From assembly GCF_029433295.1 (NCBI RefSeq), contig NZ_JAQTHV010000002.1:476924-540923 (forward strand): a stretch of 64,000 bases of DNA, given 5' to 3'. Within the stretch, counting starts at the first letter, position 1; each line of letters starts with the position of its first letter. This DNA is from Bifidobacterium sp. ESL0784 (GTDB taxonomy: Bacteria > Actinomycetota > Actinomycetes > Actinomycetales > Bifidobacteriaceae). Shown here in pieces: positions 35,111-44,779 of the stretch. The position numbers and the translations under genes were made by a program. The notes under the pieces were generated by a model, which ran no database searches, had not been told where the DNA came from, and saw nothing but the letters and a program-made list of their open reading frames with translations.

Positions 35111-38100
35111 TCACATGTTGCTTCGTGACCTCTTGAACCAGACAATCAGAATCCCCAAGGCCGCAGTCAGCAAGGACATCAAGGCAATCACGAACGTCTC
35201 GGCTCCGGTCTTCGCCATCGCTGCCTTTGCAGGCTTCAGCGCAGCAGACGTGCCTTTCCCGCGAATCGTATTCGGCGAAACCGGTCCGTTGACATTACCA
35301 AATGCCGACTTAGCTGGCACAGAATCGTTATTATTACCGTGTAACGGTCCGGACGCACCAGACGTATCGCCACCACCAGGACCTGGCTTGGACGCACTAG
35401 ACGTATCGCCATTATCGGTTCCTGATCCGGACACACTGCCGTCACCGGAACCCGACCCGGATGTGCCATCGTCACCGGACGACCCAGACGTACCACTGTT
35501 ACCAGAACTCGGCCCAGACGAGGCAGGCGTGTATTTGTTGGTGAAAGTCGCAGCATGAACGCTGGTGCCGCTGGCGTCGTTCAGCGTCACGACCACATGG
35601 CGAGTGAAATCGCTGTAATCGTCGTAGACCACAATCGTCAGCACATACTCGGTGGGAGTGCCCGGTGCCGGGGCGACATCCGTGTGATGGCCAGTACCAT
35701 CCTCCGTGATTTTGTATCTGAACGTGTAGTGATCCGTCGTTGGGAGCGTGAACTTGGTAGCGTCGACGAGTACCGTCTTCCGCCCAGCAGCGCTGCCCAA
35801 GCCTCCCACACTGACGCTGGAAGGCACCGCTTGCCCCTCACCCGTGGCCGGCGCGCCACCGATAGGAGCGATATTGAACCTATATTGTTCGCCCGGCAGC
35901 CAATCGCGGCCCAGAAGCCTCTTGACGATGACGAATCCAGTTTCTCCGGCGTCCAAGGGACCCACGAGCCCCTCATTCTCATAATCGTCTTCGTAAGTCG
36001 GGCTGACCATTCTTGTCAATGCCGGTATGCCGGCGATGGCGATGGACCCGTTCTCGTCGGCCTTGCTGTTGATAGTCCTGTCGTCGCCAACATGAGCGGT
36101 GGTGGGTGTCAGGCCTCTCGGACCATTGACGAGCACGCGATACCCTGACCCCGATGAGACATCGTCGAACCTATAGTTTCCATGACTGTCGGTCACGCCC
36201 TGCAACGGATGCCCACCCGTATCCGTCACGATATGGCCCGAACCATCGACCAGCTTCACCGAGGCGTTGGGGACGACGGGCTCGCCGGGATCGTTGAGAC
36301 CGTTCTTGTTGGAGTCATACCACACCGTGCCGCTGACGATGCGGTTGCAAGTCTGGGTCAACGCGATGACGTTGTTGGCGCCATCAGCCCACTGCTGCTC
36401 GTAAAAGTCCCCTGCATTGTTGTCTCGGGGTTTCAATGTGGTGTCAATGAGCAGACTAGAGCCAGCCGGCAGCGTCGGAAGCTCAAACGCCATGGCCGTG
36501 ACACCGCTGGAAGGCATGGCAAGGGACCTGCTGCTGGAATCGATGCGGACCAAGTCGTCGGCGCCATCGGGGACGACATCGACCGTCTTCCAAACATCCG
36601 CATGCGTATCGATTTGTGTGCGAGTGATATTCTCCGGACTCACACTCGCTCCCTGCAGGCTCGTATCAGTGGAATATCGCACCACCAAGCCACTAAGCGA
36701 AGCACCGCCCTGCGCTTTGATACGTACACTCTGAATCCGGTAGGTGCCATGGAAGGTGGATAGGCTGTCGTTGCCGCCGTGGTGCGGCATAATCTCCAAT
36801 GAGAATGGATTTGCCTTACCGGTTTGCGAATAATTGCCGAACATCGAGCGGTAGACGAACGGCTGTCCAATTTCGTTGATGAGTGTCTTCGCTCGTGTGG
36901 TGAGTCCCGCTTCCCGCAGCTTGGAGACGCCCATACTCGCCGAGCTCAAGGTTCCCTTCGCGGTGTTCGGCGAAACACGATAGCCATCAGAGGAGATGGA
37001 CGCACTGACCGTATAGCGGTCGTTGTTTTTCGCGTCCTGGCTGGCATCATCCTCATTGCCGATTGTAGTGCTGAAATGGATGGTCCGGTCATGGTTGTCC
37101 CGCGGAATATCGGGAACCTGCCAGACGAGAGTGGTGGTGCCATTGGAGTTATGGGTGACGGTCGGCTCAAGGTCCATACCGCCGATCACGGTGCCGGCAT
37201 CAGGCGTATGTTCCGTATATATACCGTCGAGCTTGGATGAATTCACTATATAATGCAGACCAACCGGCAAAGTAGCGGTGACGGTGGCGTTGCTGGTACC
37301 TCTCCTGGTTATGGTGCGGATTCTAGCCCCAATCGACCAATCCACGGTACGCTGCCGATTGTCGAGGTCGAACTCGGACTTGGGATGCCCACCCGTTTTC
37401 TGCGCGACGGAGATGTCGACCGCCGGCTGCTCACCCGCCACATAAAGCGCATCGCCCCACTGACGTTCGTGGGTGCCAGAGCCGACTTGATAGCCGGCAA
37501 CATTGTATGACGGCTTTATGTATGGTTTCTGTTGGAACGTGCCGGTATCGATCGCGCCCTGCAGATGGTCGTTGAAATACCAATCCATAGGATTTTGAGT
37601 CATGGTCCAATCGGCCCAATCAGAGTCCTGGCCTTCGACGGAAAGGGACAGACTCTTTTCGTCCTTCATCTGTTGACGCGTATACATATAGTTGATGGCG
37701 CTGAGCTGGGCCACCGAGCCGTCCGGAGCGTCCCTGCGAACCGTCGCGCGGATATTGCCCATACTGAACTTGGTCTCGATGCCTGCGCTACGGCTGTATG
37801 CCGGCTGGTTGGAGGCGAGCAGGACGCCGACGACAGTGCCGTGACTCTGGGCTTCAGGTTTGGAATTGTAATACCTAAGGTCGCCGAGGACAGCAGTTCG
37901 TTCCTCCGTGTCATCGGCCCATCCCGAGCCATCCGGCTTGACCGCATATTTGGCTTTGACCGGAGTGGCCCGGTTGGAGAAGGGATCGGGATCATTCCAA
38001 CTGTGGAAGAACCCTGTTTTCCCTGCATACACCCCCGAACCACCTGAGCCTCCGGCGTCAAGATGGTTTTCGTCCGCCAGATCAATGACCTTTGGATCGA

Positions 38101-40267
38101 TTTTGATGAGCATCATGTGGCCAACAGGTAGTTTCGCATCGGGTTGCTGGAAGACGTATGCCGTTGAAATACGGATGGGGTCGCCCGGCGTGGCCACATC
38201 GGTGTCTTTGCGGTTGTCGTCGCTCGTCCATCCCGCGCAGTCAACACCGTTCTCTTCATAAGCGCGATCCGTGGCGCAGGCGTAGCCGTAGAACGGCGAA
38301 ACGGAACCCGGGACGACGAGGTTGAACCTGTCCGGCCGCCAGTTGTCGTTATTGACCGTACTGCCGTCGGTATTGTGATCGTTGACCGCCTGATTGCTCC
38401 GATCGGAGCCAGAGGTATTGGAAGCCACGCCGCTGACATCGGTGTAGTTCATGCCACCTTCGTCGGCGGTAAGGGTCACGGTGACTCCGGATCCATAGGC
38501 CGCTTGGAGTTGGCTGTCGGTTTTATCGACGGGGTGGAAAAGATAGAGATAACCGGTCGAGATTTCGCCGACATTTTGGACGGTGCAATTATTGCCCATG
38601 AACTCATCGCTGCATGACGCGCCGGCCTGGGGAGAACTCCCCTGCTTTGGCCAGAACGAACCGATGTCGTAGCCGCTGAGCGTGAAATGGTAGGCGGTGT
38701 AATCGGCGCCGATCTCCTGGGTGACCTGGTAGTCGCCGTTGTCGTAGGTCCTGTTGTGGTCCCTGCTGTCGGTATGGGAGCGGAAGCCGCCGGCGATCTT
38801 GTAATTGTCCGAGCGCGGCACGTAGTTCTGCGTGTCGTTGTTGAGTTCCCTGCCCGGCGTCGACGGCGTCGCCTGTTGTGCGACCGCGTCCGCATGACTC
38901 ATGGTCGGCGTCGTCACCGGTGCCAGCCCCCAGAATCTGGATTGTACGTCCGCTCCGGCGTCGGCGATGTCTCCATTGTCCTTGTTCCATTTGTCGGTGG
39001 TGCTCAGGTTGAAGGTGATCGGCCCTTGCGGGGCCTCCAGGCCTTTCATCCCCTTGCCACGGACGATATCGGCTTTGGGCCAGCGCAGATCGACGGCCCA
39101 AGGCATACCGGTGATGTAGCCCCGCTTCTTACCCAAACCGTAGTTGATCTGGCCCGCCGCATCGGGCTTGTCAAAATCGAATTTCCTGACGGGCGAGGCT
39201 TGGGTGACGGTAGAATCACCTGCGAAATTGCCGATGCGGATATCGAGACTCGTCTTGGCACTGATGGTCAGTGCGCGTGGCGTATCGGTTTTGCCGACGG
39301 TGTCACCAGTGTATTCGGAACGTGCGTTGACGCTCGGCGCAAGCGTCTGCCCATTGAGCATGACGTTGATCTTGAGGACGATGGTCACCGAGGCAGTGCC
39401 CGGCGCGACGTAGGTGCCCGGCCGAGAGGCGGTGGTGTGGCGCCAGAAGACGTAGTCCTGCGAACCGTCGGGATTGTCCGTATGAGTGCTGGGATATTGC
39501 GGATTCTGGTCGATCCAGCTCATGTCGTTGATGTCCAGCACCGCCTTGTTCTTATCGACCGGGATGTGGACGTCGAAACGCACACGAGCGTCGCGATAAT
39601 AGTCCGTCGGAGACTGCGGGGCGAGCGTGTAATCGTAATCGTAGGTGACTTTGTCGAAAGAACGAACAATGGCATTGCTGTCGCTGGAATCGTCGCCGGG
39701 GTTGTCATCGGCATCAAAGGGCGCCTGCCCGGTGCGCATACTGTCGAGGTTGAGTCTGCTGACTACAACGTTGTCGCTGGCGGTAGCAACATCATGGGTG
39801 ATGATGGTGCCGCCTCTGGTCAACGGCATACTTGCCTTGGAGCCATCATCGTTTTGTTTGGGCTGAGAGCCGTTGTTGTAGATGACGCCAGGATTTGCAG
39901 CCGACGAGCCAGCGTCTTGCTGCGGATTCGGCTTCGAGCCCACCAACTTGTTGTTCGATGAACCATTGGTCGCTTGATTGGCAGCGGCAGATTCCTCACC
40001 CTGCTGCCGATTCTTGGAATCGACGGCAATCCGACTTTCAGTCTGAGATGAACCCTGCTGCAACGGGACCTGCTGCGACACAGTCTGCGACGGGGACTGA
40101 GAGGATTCGCCTCCGGACGATAGTTTGGAGGATGCCGACACCGATGACGTTCCGGCATTATCCCCGGCCATATTCGGGGCGCATATTGCGGAAGGAGCGA
40201 ACATTCCCAACGCAGCAACGCCGCTGATCGCACTGACTAGAATATGCACAAACTTAAAACGCGACAA
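35111..40267 (-). CDS. large SdrD/pilin-like surface protein, MAKTG-anchored
   Basis: 1718 residues. The signal peptide is residues 1-30 (VHILVSAISGVAALGMFAPSAICA). A Ser/Gln-rich linker follows, then about 1100 residues of adhesin-like beta domains. Near 1350, SGTVWYDSNKNGLNDPGEPVVPNASVKLVD marks an SdrD B-like (Cna-B type) domain. Near 1480, GFVIVKRLLGRDWLPGEQYRFNI to TFTNKYTP is an Spy0128-type pilin isopeptide domain. A Ser/Gly/Asp repeat stalk precedes MAKTG (1684-1688), a membrane helix and KRSRSNM. Role inferred: adhesin or pilus-like stalk. The start is uncertain. The frame opens after a TGA, and the best first codon for a complete signal peptide is TTG 40267 without a ribosome site. 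Confidence 0.87.
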   Translation of the reverse strand: MSRFKFVHILVSAISGVAALGMFAPSAICAPNMAGDNAGTSSVSASSKLSSGGESSQSPSQTVSQQVPLQQGSSQTESRIAVDSKNRQQGEESAAANQATNGSSNNKLVGSKPNPQQDAGSSAANPGVIYNNGSQPKQNDDGSKASMPLTRGGTIITHDVATASDNVVVSRLNLDSMRTGQAPFDADDNPGDDSSDSNAIVRSFDKVTYDYDYTLAPQSPTDYYRDARVRFDVHIPVDKNKAVLDINDMSWIDQNPQYPSTHTDNPDGSQDYVFWRHTTASRPGTYVAPGTASVTIVLKINVMLNGQTLAPSVNARSEYTGDTVGKTDTPRALTISAKTSLDIRIGNFAGDSTVTQASPVRKFDFDKPDAAGQINYGLGKKRGYITGMPWAVDLRWPKADIVRGKGMKGLEAPQGPITFNLSTTDKWNKDNGDIADAGADVQSRFWGLAPVTTPTMSHADAVAQQATPSTPGRELNNDTQNYVPRSDNYKIAGGFRSHTDSRDHNRTYDNGDYQVTQEIGADYTAYHFTLSGYDIGSFWPKQGSSPQAGASCSDEFMGNNCTVQNVGEISTGYLYLFHPVDKTDSQLQAAYGSGVTVTLTADEGGMNYTDVSGVASNTSGSDRSNQAVNDHNTDGSTVNNDNWRPDRFNLVVPGSVSPFYGYACATDRAYEENGVDCAGWTSDDNRKDTDVATPGDPIRISTAYVFQQPDAKLPVGHMMLIKIDPKVIDLADENHLDAGGSGGSGVYAGKTGFFHSWNDPDPFSNRATPVKAKYAVKPDGSGWADDTEERTAVLGDLRYYNSKPEAQSHGTVVGVLLASNQPAYSRSAGIETKFSMGNIRATVRRDAPDGSVAQLSAINYMYTRQQMKDEKSLSLSVEGQDSDWADWTMTQNPMDWYFNDHLQGAIDTGTFQQKPYIKPSYNVAGYQVGSGTHERQWGDALYVAGEQPAVDISVAQKTGGHPKSEFDLDNRQRTVDWSIGARIRTITRRGTSNATVTATLPVGLHYIVNSSKLDGIYTEHTPDAGTVIGGMDLEPTVTHNSNGTTTLVWQVPDIPRDNHDRTIHFSTTIGNEDDASQDAKNNDRYTVSASISSDGYRVSPNTAKGTLSSASMGVSKLREAGLTTRAKTLINEIGQPFVYRSMFGNYSQTGKANPFSLEIMPHHGGNDSLSTFHGTYRIQSVRIKAQGGASLSGLVVRYSTDTSLQGASVSPENITRTQIDTHADVWKTVDVVPDGADDLVRIDSSSRSLAMPSSGVTAMAFELPTLPAGSSLLIDTTLKPRDNNAGDFYEQQWADGANNVIALTQTCNRIVSGTVWYDSNKNGLNDPGEPVVPNASVKLVDGSGHIVTDTGGHPLQGVTDSHGNYRFDDVSSGSGYRVLVNGPRGLTPTTAHVGDDRTINSKADENGSIAIAGIPALTRMVSPTYEDDYENEGLVGPLDAGETGFVIVKRLLGRDWLPGEQYRFNIAPIGGAPATGEGQAVPSSVSVGGLGSAAGRKTVLVDATKFTLPTTDHYTFRYKITEDGTGHHTDVAPAPGTPTEYVLTIVVYDDYSDFTRHVVVTLNDASGTSVHAATFTNKYTPASSGPSSGNSGTSGSSGDDGTSGSGSGDGSVSGSGTDNGDTSSASKPGPGGGDTSGASGPLHGNNNDSVPAKSAFGNVNGPVSPNTIRGKGTSAALKPAKAAMAKTGAETFVIALMSLLTAALGILIVWFKRSRSNM

Positions 40268-40542
40268 TATAATTCAGTCTTTTCTAATTCCCCAATTTTG
40301 CAAAAGATGCAATATCTTTAAACAATCAACTGAATTATATATAGAAAATAAGACGTATGAACTTTTAATACATTATTTATTTCTAAGCTAAATTCACTCC
40401 AAAATACTGCGAAATATGGCTATAAAGCACGAATGGTTCCAGAATATTCCCAAAATAAGGAATAACCCGGAACCAATCATGCATTTCAATTTCTGCCCCT
40501 CAGCCGATAGGCCGAATGCAGATGTTGACCAACAGCCTCGCT

Positions 40543-42588
40543 TTACCAGAGGCCGAAGGGATCGAAGAGGCCGCCGCCATCTCCGTCACTGTTGCCGCCC
40601 TGGCCCTGACCGTTCTGACCCTGACCATTTTGGCCCTGCCCGTTGCCGTTCTCCTTCTGGTTTTCGGAACGGTTGCTGCCCTTGACGTCGCTTTCCTTCT
40701 GATCGAGGGTGACATCGACGTCCATGGTCTTGTGGTCGCGCACGATGGTGAGCTTCACCTTGTCGCCAAGGCTCGCCGCGCGGACGTAGCCAAGCAACGC
40801 GGAGCTGCTACCGACCGCTTGACCGTTGAATGCCACCACGGTGTCACCGTCCTTGAGACCGGCCTTGTCCGCAGGGCTGCCCTTGACGACCGCCGAACCA
40901 CCAGTAGAAGGCGTGGTGATCTGCGCGCCGCCACGGTTGATGCCATCGGATTCGGCATTGGCGGACTTGATGGTCACGCCGAGCATGGCATGCTCGACGG
41001 AGCCCTTCTCGACGATCTGGTCGGCCACGCGTTTGACGAGGTTCGACGGAATCGCGAAGCCGATGCCGATGGAGCCGGACTGGCCTGAGGACGAGGAAGC
41101 GGAGGCAATGGAAGAGTTGATGCCGATGACCTGGCCGGCCGCATTGAAGGTCGGGCCGCCCGAGTTACCGGGGTTGATGGCCGCGTCAATCTGCACCGCA
41201 TTAGTCACGATTTCGGAATTGTTGTCGTCCATCACCGAAACCGGGCGGTTCAGCGCGGAAACGATACCGGTGGTGGCGGTGTCGTCGTAACCCAGCGGAT
41301 TGCCGACGGCCATGACGTTCTCACCAACCGCAAGCTTGCTGGAATCCGCGAATTGCACCGGCTTGAGGCCATTCGGAGGGCTCTGAATCTGTATAACAGC
41401 AAGATCGGTGGTGCTGTCGGCCCCGACAACGTTCGCATTATAAATCTGGCCATTGGAAAGCGTGACCTGAATGTTCTTGCCGCCGGAAACGACGTGGTTG
41501 TTGGTGACTACGTGGCCCTTGTTGTCAATAATCGCACCGGAACCCTTGGCTATGCCCTGGCTGACCTGCGTGGTGATGGAGACCACCGAATTGGAGACCT
41601 GCGAGGAGACGCCTGCCCAGTCCGGCGCCTGGCCGCCCTTGACATTGGCGGAGCCGGAGCCGGATTTGTTGGAAGTGATGCCGGACATGCTGCTGGAGGT
41701 CGGTACCGTGACCCAGCCTTTGGAAATCCCAAGATAGCCGATGCCCAGGCACAGCGCTGCGGTAACCACGGCGGCGACGATGGCCGAAACGACACTGCTG
41801 TGTGAGGTGGGTTGGGCGTAACCGTTGCCATTGCCGTTGCCGCCGTTGGGCATGTTCGGCCCACCGAAATTGCCGCCGTTAGGGCCTTCCGGCCGGCCGG
41901 AACCGGCATTGTACGGGTTGTAGGAAGTACCGAAATCGTTAATGTTCCCGTTGCCGCCATTGCTGTTCTGGCCGGCGTTCGGGTTCTGGCCGTTGCTGCC
42001 GAAGATACCGTTCCATGGCATGGCCGGAGTGTTGGCAGGGTTGCTGCCGCCTGAGGCGTTGCCGGAACCGAACGGCTCGTTGGCATTGGCATTGCCGTAG
42101 TTGTTTCCGTTGTTATCGTTGCCGATGTGATCGGGCAACGGGCCATAGGCGCCATATTCCGGCGCAGGACGGTATGGGCCGGAAGTGGACGAAATAGCGG
42201 AATTCGGCGTATTGGAAGTCTCATAAGGATTGTTCGAAGAGCTGGCACCGGAGACGTTGGCCGTCGAATTTGCGTCGTCAGGCCGGTATCCGGTTGTGAA
42301 CACCTCCGTTGGCGTGCTGTTGGAAGAATTATTGGTTTCACCGTTGAAATTCCCCGTATCCGACGTCGTAACGGGCTGCGTGGCGATCGGCTGAATGCTG
42401 CCTGAAACGGCCGTATCGTTGCCGGTTGCTGCTGCACCGGCATAATCGGCATCTCCATTGTCACTTTCCGACGCGCCATGAAACTGATTATTACCGACAA
42501 AATCCGGTAAATCCGGCCTCGCATTCATGTCTTCATTGGGACGTGCAGGCTGACCGCCGCTCCACTCGTCTTTGTTGTCTTCAGCCAT
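40543..42588 (-). CDS. htrA: membrane-anchored HtrA/DegP-type serine protease with PDZ domain
   Basis: 681 residues. Residues 1-260 are a disordered Asn/Gly/Pro-rich cytoplasmic tail. One membrane helix lies at about 265-288, so the catalytic part faces outside. The trypsin-like domain has a full triad: His365 in TNNHVV, Asp395 in STTDLAV and Ser476 in PGNSGGP. A PDZ domain (about 535-630) follows, with LGVTIKSANAES and SPADKAGLKDGDTVVAFNG. The C-terminus is a GQGQNGQGQN tract. It degrades or refolds damaged exported proteins. The start at 42588 has AAGGAG 5 bases upstream. It is divergent from tgt. Confidence 0.95.
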   Translation of the reverse strand: MAEDNKDEWSGGQPARPNEDMNARPDLPDFVGNNQFHGASESDNGDADYAGAAATGNDTAVSGSIQPIATQPVTTSDTGNFNGETNNSSNSTPTEVFTTGYRPDDANSTANVSGASSSNNPYETSNTPNSAISSTSGPYRPAPEYGAYGPLPDHIGNDNNGNNYGNANANEPFGSGNASGGSNPANTPAMPWNGIFGSNGQNPNAGQNSNGGNGNINDFGTSYNPYNAGSGRPEGPNGGNFGGPNMPNGGNGNGNGYAQPTSHSSVVSAIVAAVVTAALCLGIGYLGISKGWVTVPTSSSMSGITSNKSGSGSANVKGGQAPDWAGVSSQVSNSVVSITTQVSQGIAKGSGAIIDNKGHVVTNNHVVSGGKNIQVTLSNGQIYNANVVGADSTTDLAVIQIQSPPNGLKPVQFADSSKLAVGENVMAVGNPLGYDDTATTGIVSALNRPVSVMDDNNSEIVTNAVQIDAAINPGNSGGPTFNAAGQVIGINSSIASASSSSGQSGSIGIGFAIPSNLVKRVADQIVEKGSVEHAMLGVTIKSANAESDGINRGGAQITTPSTGGSAVVKGSPADKAGLKDGDTVVAFNGQAVGSSSALLGYVRAASLGDKVKLTIVRDHKTMDVDVTLDQKESDVKGSNRSENQKENGNGQGQNGQGQNGQGQGGNSDGDGGGLFDPFGLW

Positions 42589-42867
42589 TGCTGCTCCTTA
42601 TATCTTCCGGATGGCTCCGGCATTGAGCAAATTTTACCGTGCCACCGCTCGTGAACCACTAGTAACGAGTAAAGACAACCGGTCTGAACGTTTCCTGAAC
42701 GTTTATTGAAAGGAAGTTCCAAACCTCATTCCAATCTGCTGATATCCTCGCCGAATCCCAGTTCTTTGGCAATTTTATAGGCCCCCATGAACCTAATCGC
42801 CCCCTAACACGTATTGTGGTATGGCTTCGCCTAAAGTGAACTTAAAAGCCGATTTTCGTCGTATAAC

Positions 42868-44655
42868 GTGGCTGACACGGACGAAATGATACGACAATGC
42901 GAACGGCACGGAATCGCAACAATGGAAACGGGTATGGATATTTCAGGCATTTCAGCGGACAACGCAGCAGAACAGCTTAAGAACGAAGGTACGACGAGCT
43001 CAAATACGACGAACGATGACGGTAATACAAAATTCGCTTCCACCGGAGACACCACAAGCACCCCGGATTACCATTCGGCCAATCACGCCGACGCAATTCA
43101 TGCGGCAAAACTGACGGAAAACCAAAACCACCCCGCATCTTCCGGCAAAGCCGGTCATGTCGAAAACTCCACAGGTGGAAACAGACATGATCAGCAAGGC
43201 AACAACGCCAAGGAACGCATTGCGGACCGGCCTTCGAGCAGCCCTCACTGCCACGCACAGAATCACGTTCCCGGCCAGAAGGACGTCGCCTCTGAGGCAA
43301 CCGCTTACGCTCAGACCCGTTCCGGCAGCTCGGTTTCACAGCTTGCGGCGAGCGCTTCAGGTTTGTTGGAGCACCCGCTGGGGGCCGAGCCTGGCAAACC
43401 AGGCGACCGCAGCAAGTTCTATTTCGAGCAGCACACGCGGCTTTCGGATTCGGCGCGCGGCAAGGGGCGCGGCGGCGCACGTTACGGGCGAACCGGGATT
43501 ATCCACACTCCACATGGAGACATTCACACCCCGGCTTTCGTGCCCGTCGCCACACAGGCGGCCATGAAAGGCGTGCTGCCGGAAACCATGAAATCGCTCG
43601 GCGCACAATGTCTGCTTTCCAACGCTTTCCACCTTTTCGAGCGCCCCAGCGAAGATGTGCTTGACGAGGCCGGCGGACTTGCTCGCTTCGAAAACTGGGA
43701 CGGACCGACATTTACGGATTCGGGCGGCTTCCAAGTGCTTTCGCTGGGCGCCGGGTTCAAGAAAACGCTGGCGATGGATGTGACCGGCATGAAATCAGAC
43801 GATGTCATCGCGCCCGGCCGCGAGCGCAAGGCCTTCGTGGACGAGGACGGCGTCACCTTCAAGTCGCCGCTTGACGGCTCAGAACACCGATTCTCCGCCG
43901 AAATCTCGATGGGCATCCAGCACAAGATCGGCGCGGACATCATGTTCTCCTTCGACGAACTCACCACGCTGATGAATACGCGCGGCTATCAGGAACGCTC
44001 CGTCGAACGTACCTTCCGCTGGGCCAAACGTTGTGTCGAAGAGCATCAGCGGCTGACCGAAGCTCGGGTCGGCAAACCGTATCAGGCGCTATACGGTGTG
44101 GTGCAAGGCGCGAATTACGAGGATCTGCGCCATAAGGCGGCTTCCGAAATCGCCTCACTCGACTTCGACGGCGTCGGCATCGGCGGTGCCATCGAGAAGC
44201 GCGTCATCGGCGACACCTGCGCGTGGATCTGCGACGAAATGCCGGAATCCCGACCTCGCCACGTCTTGGGAATCGCGGCAGTGGATGACATCTTCGCCTG
44301 CGTCGAGAACGGCGGCGACACCTTCGACTGCGTGGCCCCTGCACGCTGCGCCCGCAACGGTGCCATCTACACGCGCGACGGACGATACAACATCAAACGC
44401 GCCGCCAACAAACGCGACTTCGGACCACTCGAGGAAGGCTGCGACTGCTATACGTGCACGCACTACTCGCGCGCCTACGTCGACCACATGCTGCGAGCGC
44501 ATGAAATCAACGGCGCGACGCTGGCCACCATTCACAACGAGCGCTTCTTCATCCGCCTGCTTGACGACATCCGCGCTTCCATCGACGGCGGCTACTTCGA
44601 CGAGTTCCGCGACGAAACCCTCGCCCGCTACTACGCCCACGGTTCCAAGGGGTGA
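42868..44655 (+). CDS. tgt: tRNA-guanine transglycosylase with long N-terminal extension
   Basis: Bacterial-type Tgt exchanges guanine-34 for a queuosine precursor base in tRNAs with a GUN anticodon. The catalytic barrel starts near residue 180 (RYGRTGIIHTPHGDIHTPAFVPV). It contains the acid/base Asp in FTDSGGFQV, the nucleophile Asp in TFDCVAPARCARNG and the zinc site CDCYTCTH. The first 170-180 residues are Asn/Ser/Thr/His-rich, without similarity to the family, which usually begins at the barrel. The start is open: GTG 42868 begins the frame and ATGs follow at 42886 and 42922, none with a strong ribosome site; a TTG near 43363 would remove the extension. No queuosine synthesis genes are nearby. 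Confidence 0.93.
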   Translation: MADTDEMIRQCERHGIATMETGMDISGISADNAAEQLKNEGTTSSNTTNDDGNTKFASTGDTTSTPDYHSANHADAIHAAKLTENQNHPASSGKAGHVENSTGGNRHDQQGNNAKERIADRPSSSPHCHAQNHVPGQKDVASEATAYAQTRSGSSVSQLAASASGLLEHPLGAEPGKPGDRSKFYFEQHTRLSDSARGKGRGGARYGRTGIIHTPHGDIHTPAFVPVATQAAMKGVLPETMKSLGAQCLLSNAFHLFERPSEDVLDEAGGLARFENWDGPTFTDSGGFQVLSLGAGFKKTLAMDVTGMKSDDVIAPGRERKAFVDEDGVTFKSPLDGSEHRFSAEISMGIQHKIGADIMFSFDELTTLMNTRGYQERSVERTFRWAKRCVEEHQRLTEARVGKPYQALYGVVQGANYEDLRHKAASEIASLDFDGVGIGGAIEKRVIGDTCAWICDEMPESRPRHVLGIAAVDDIFACVENGGDTFDCVAPARCARNGAIYTRDGRYNIKRAANKRDFGPLEEGCDCYTCTHYSRAYVDHMLRAHEINGATLATIHNERFFIRLLDDIRASIDGGYFDEFRDETLARYYAHGSKG

Positions 44656-44779
44656 AGCCTGCCGGAATATGCAGTGTGTCATTCGTCACTTTATATACCA
44701 TGCAGGCCGCACATAACCGCAAAAAACCAAGCCAGTCAGTATGATGGAACTGTTCGATAATGACAGGCAGAGGGGCAAG

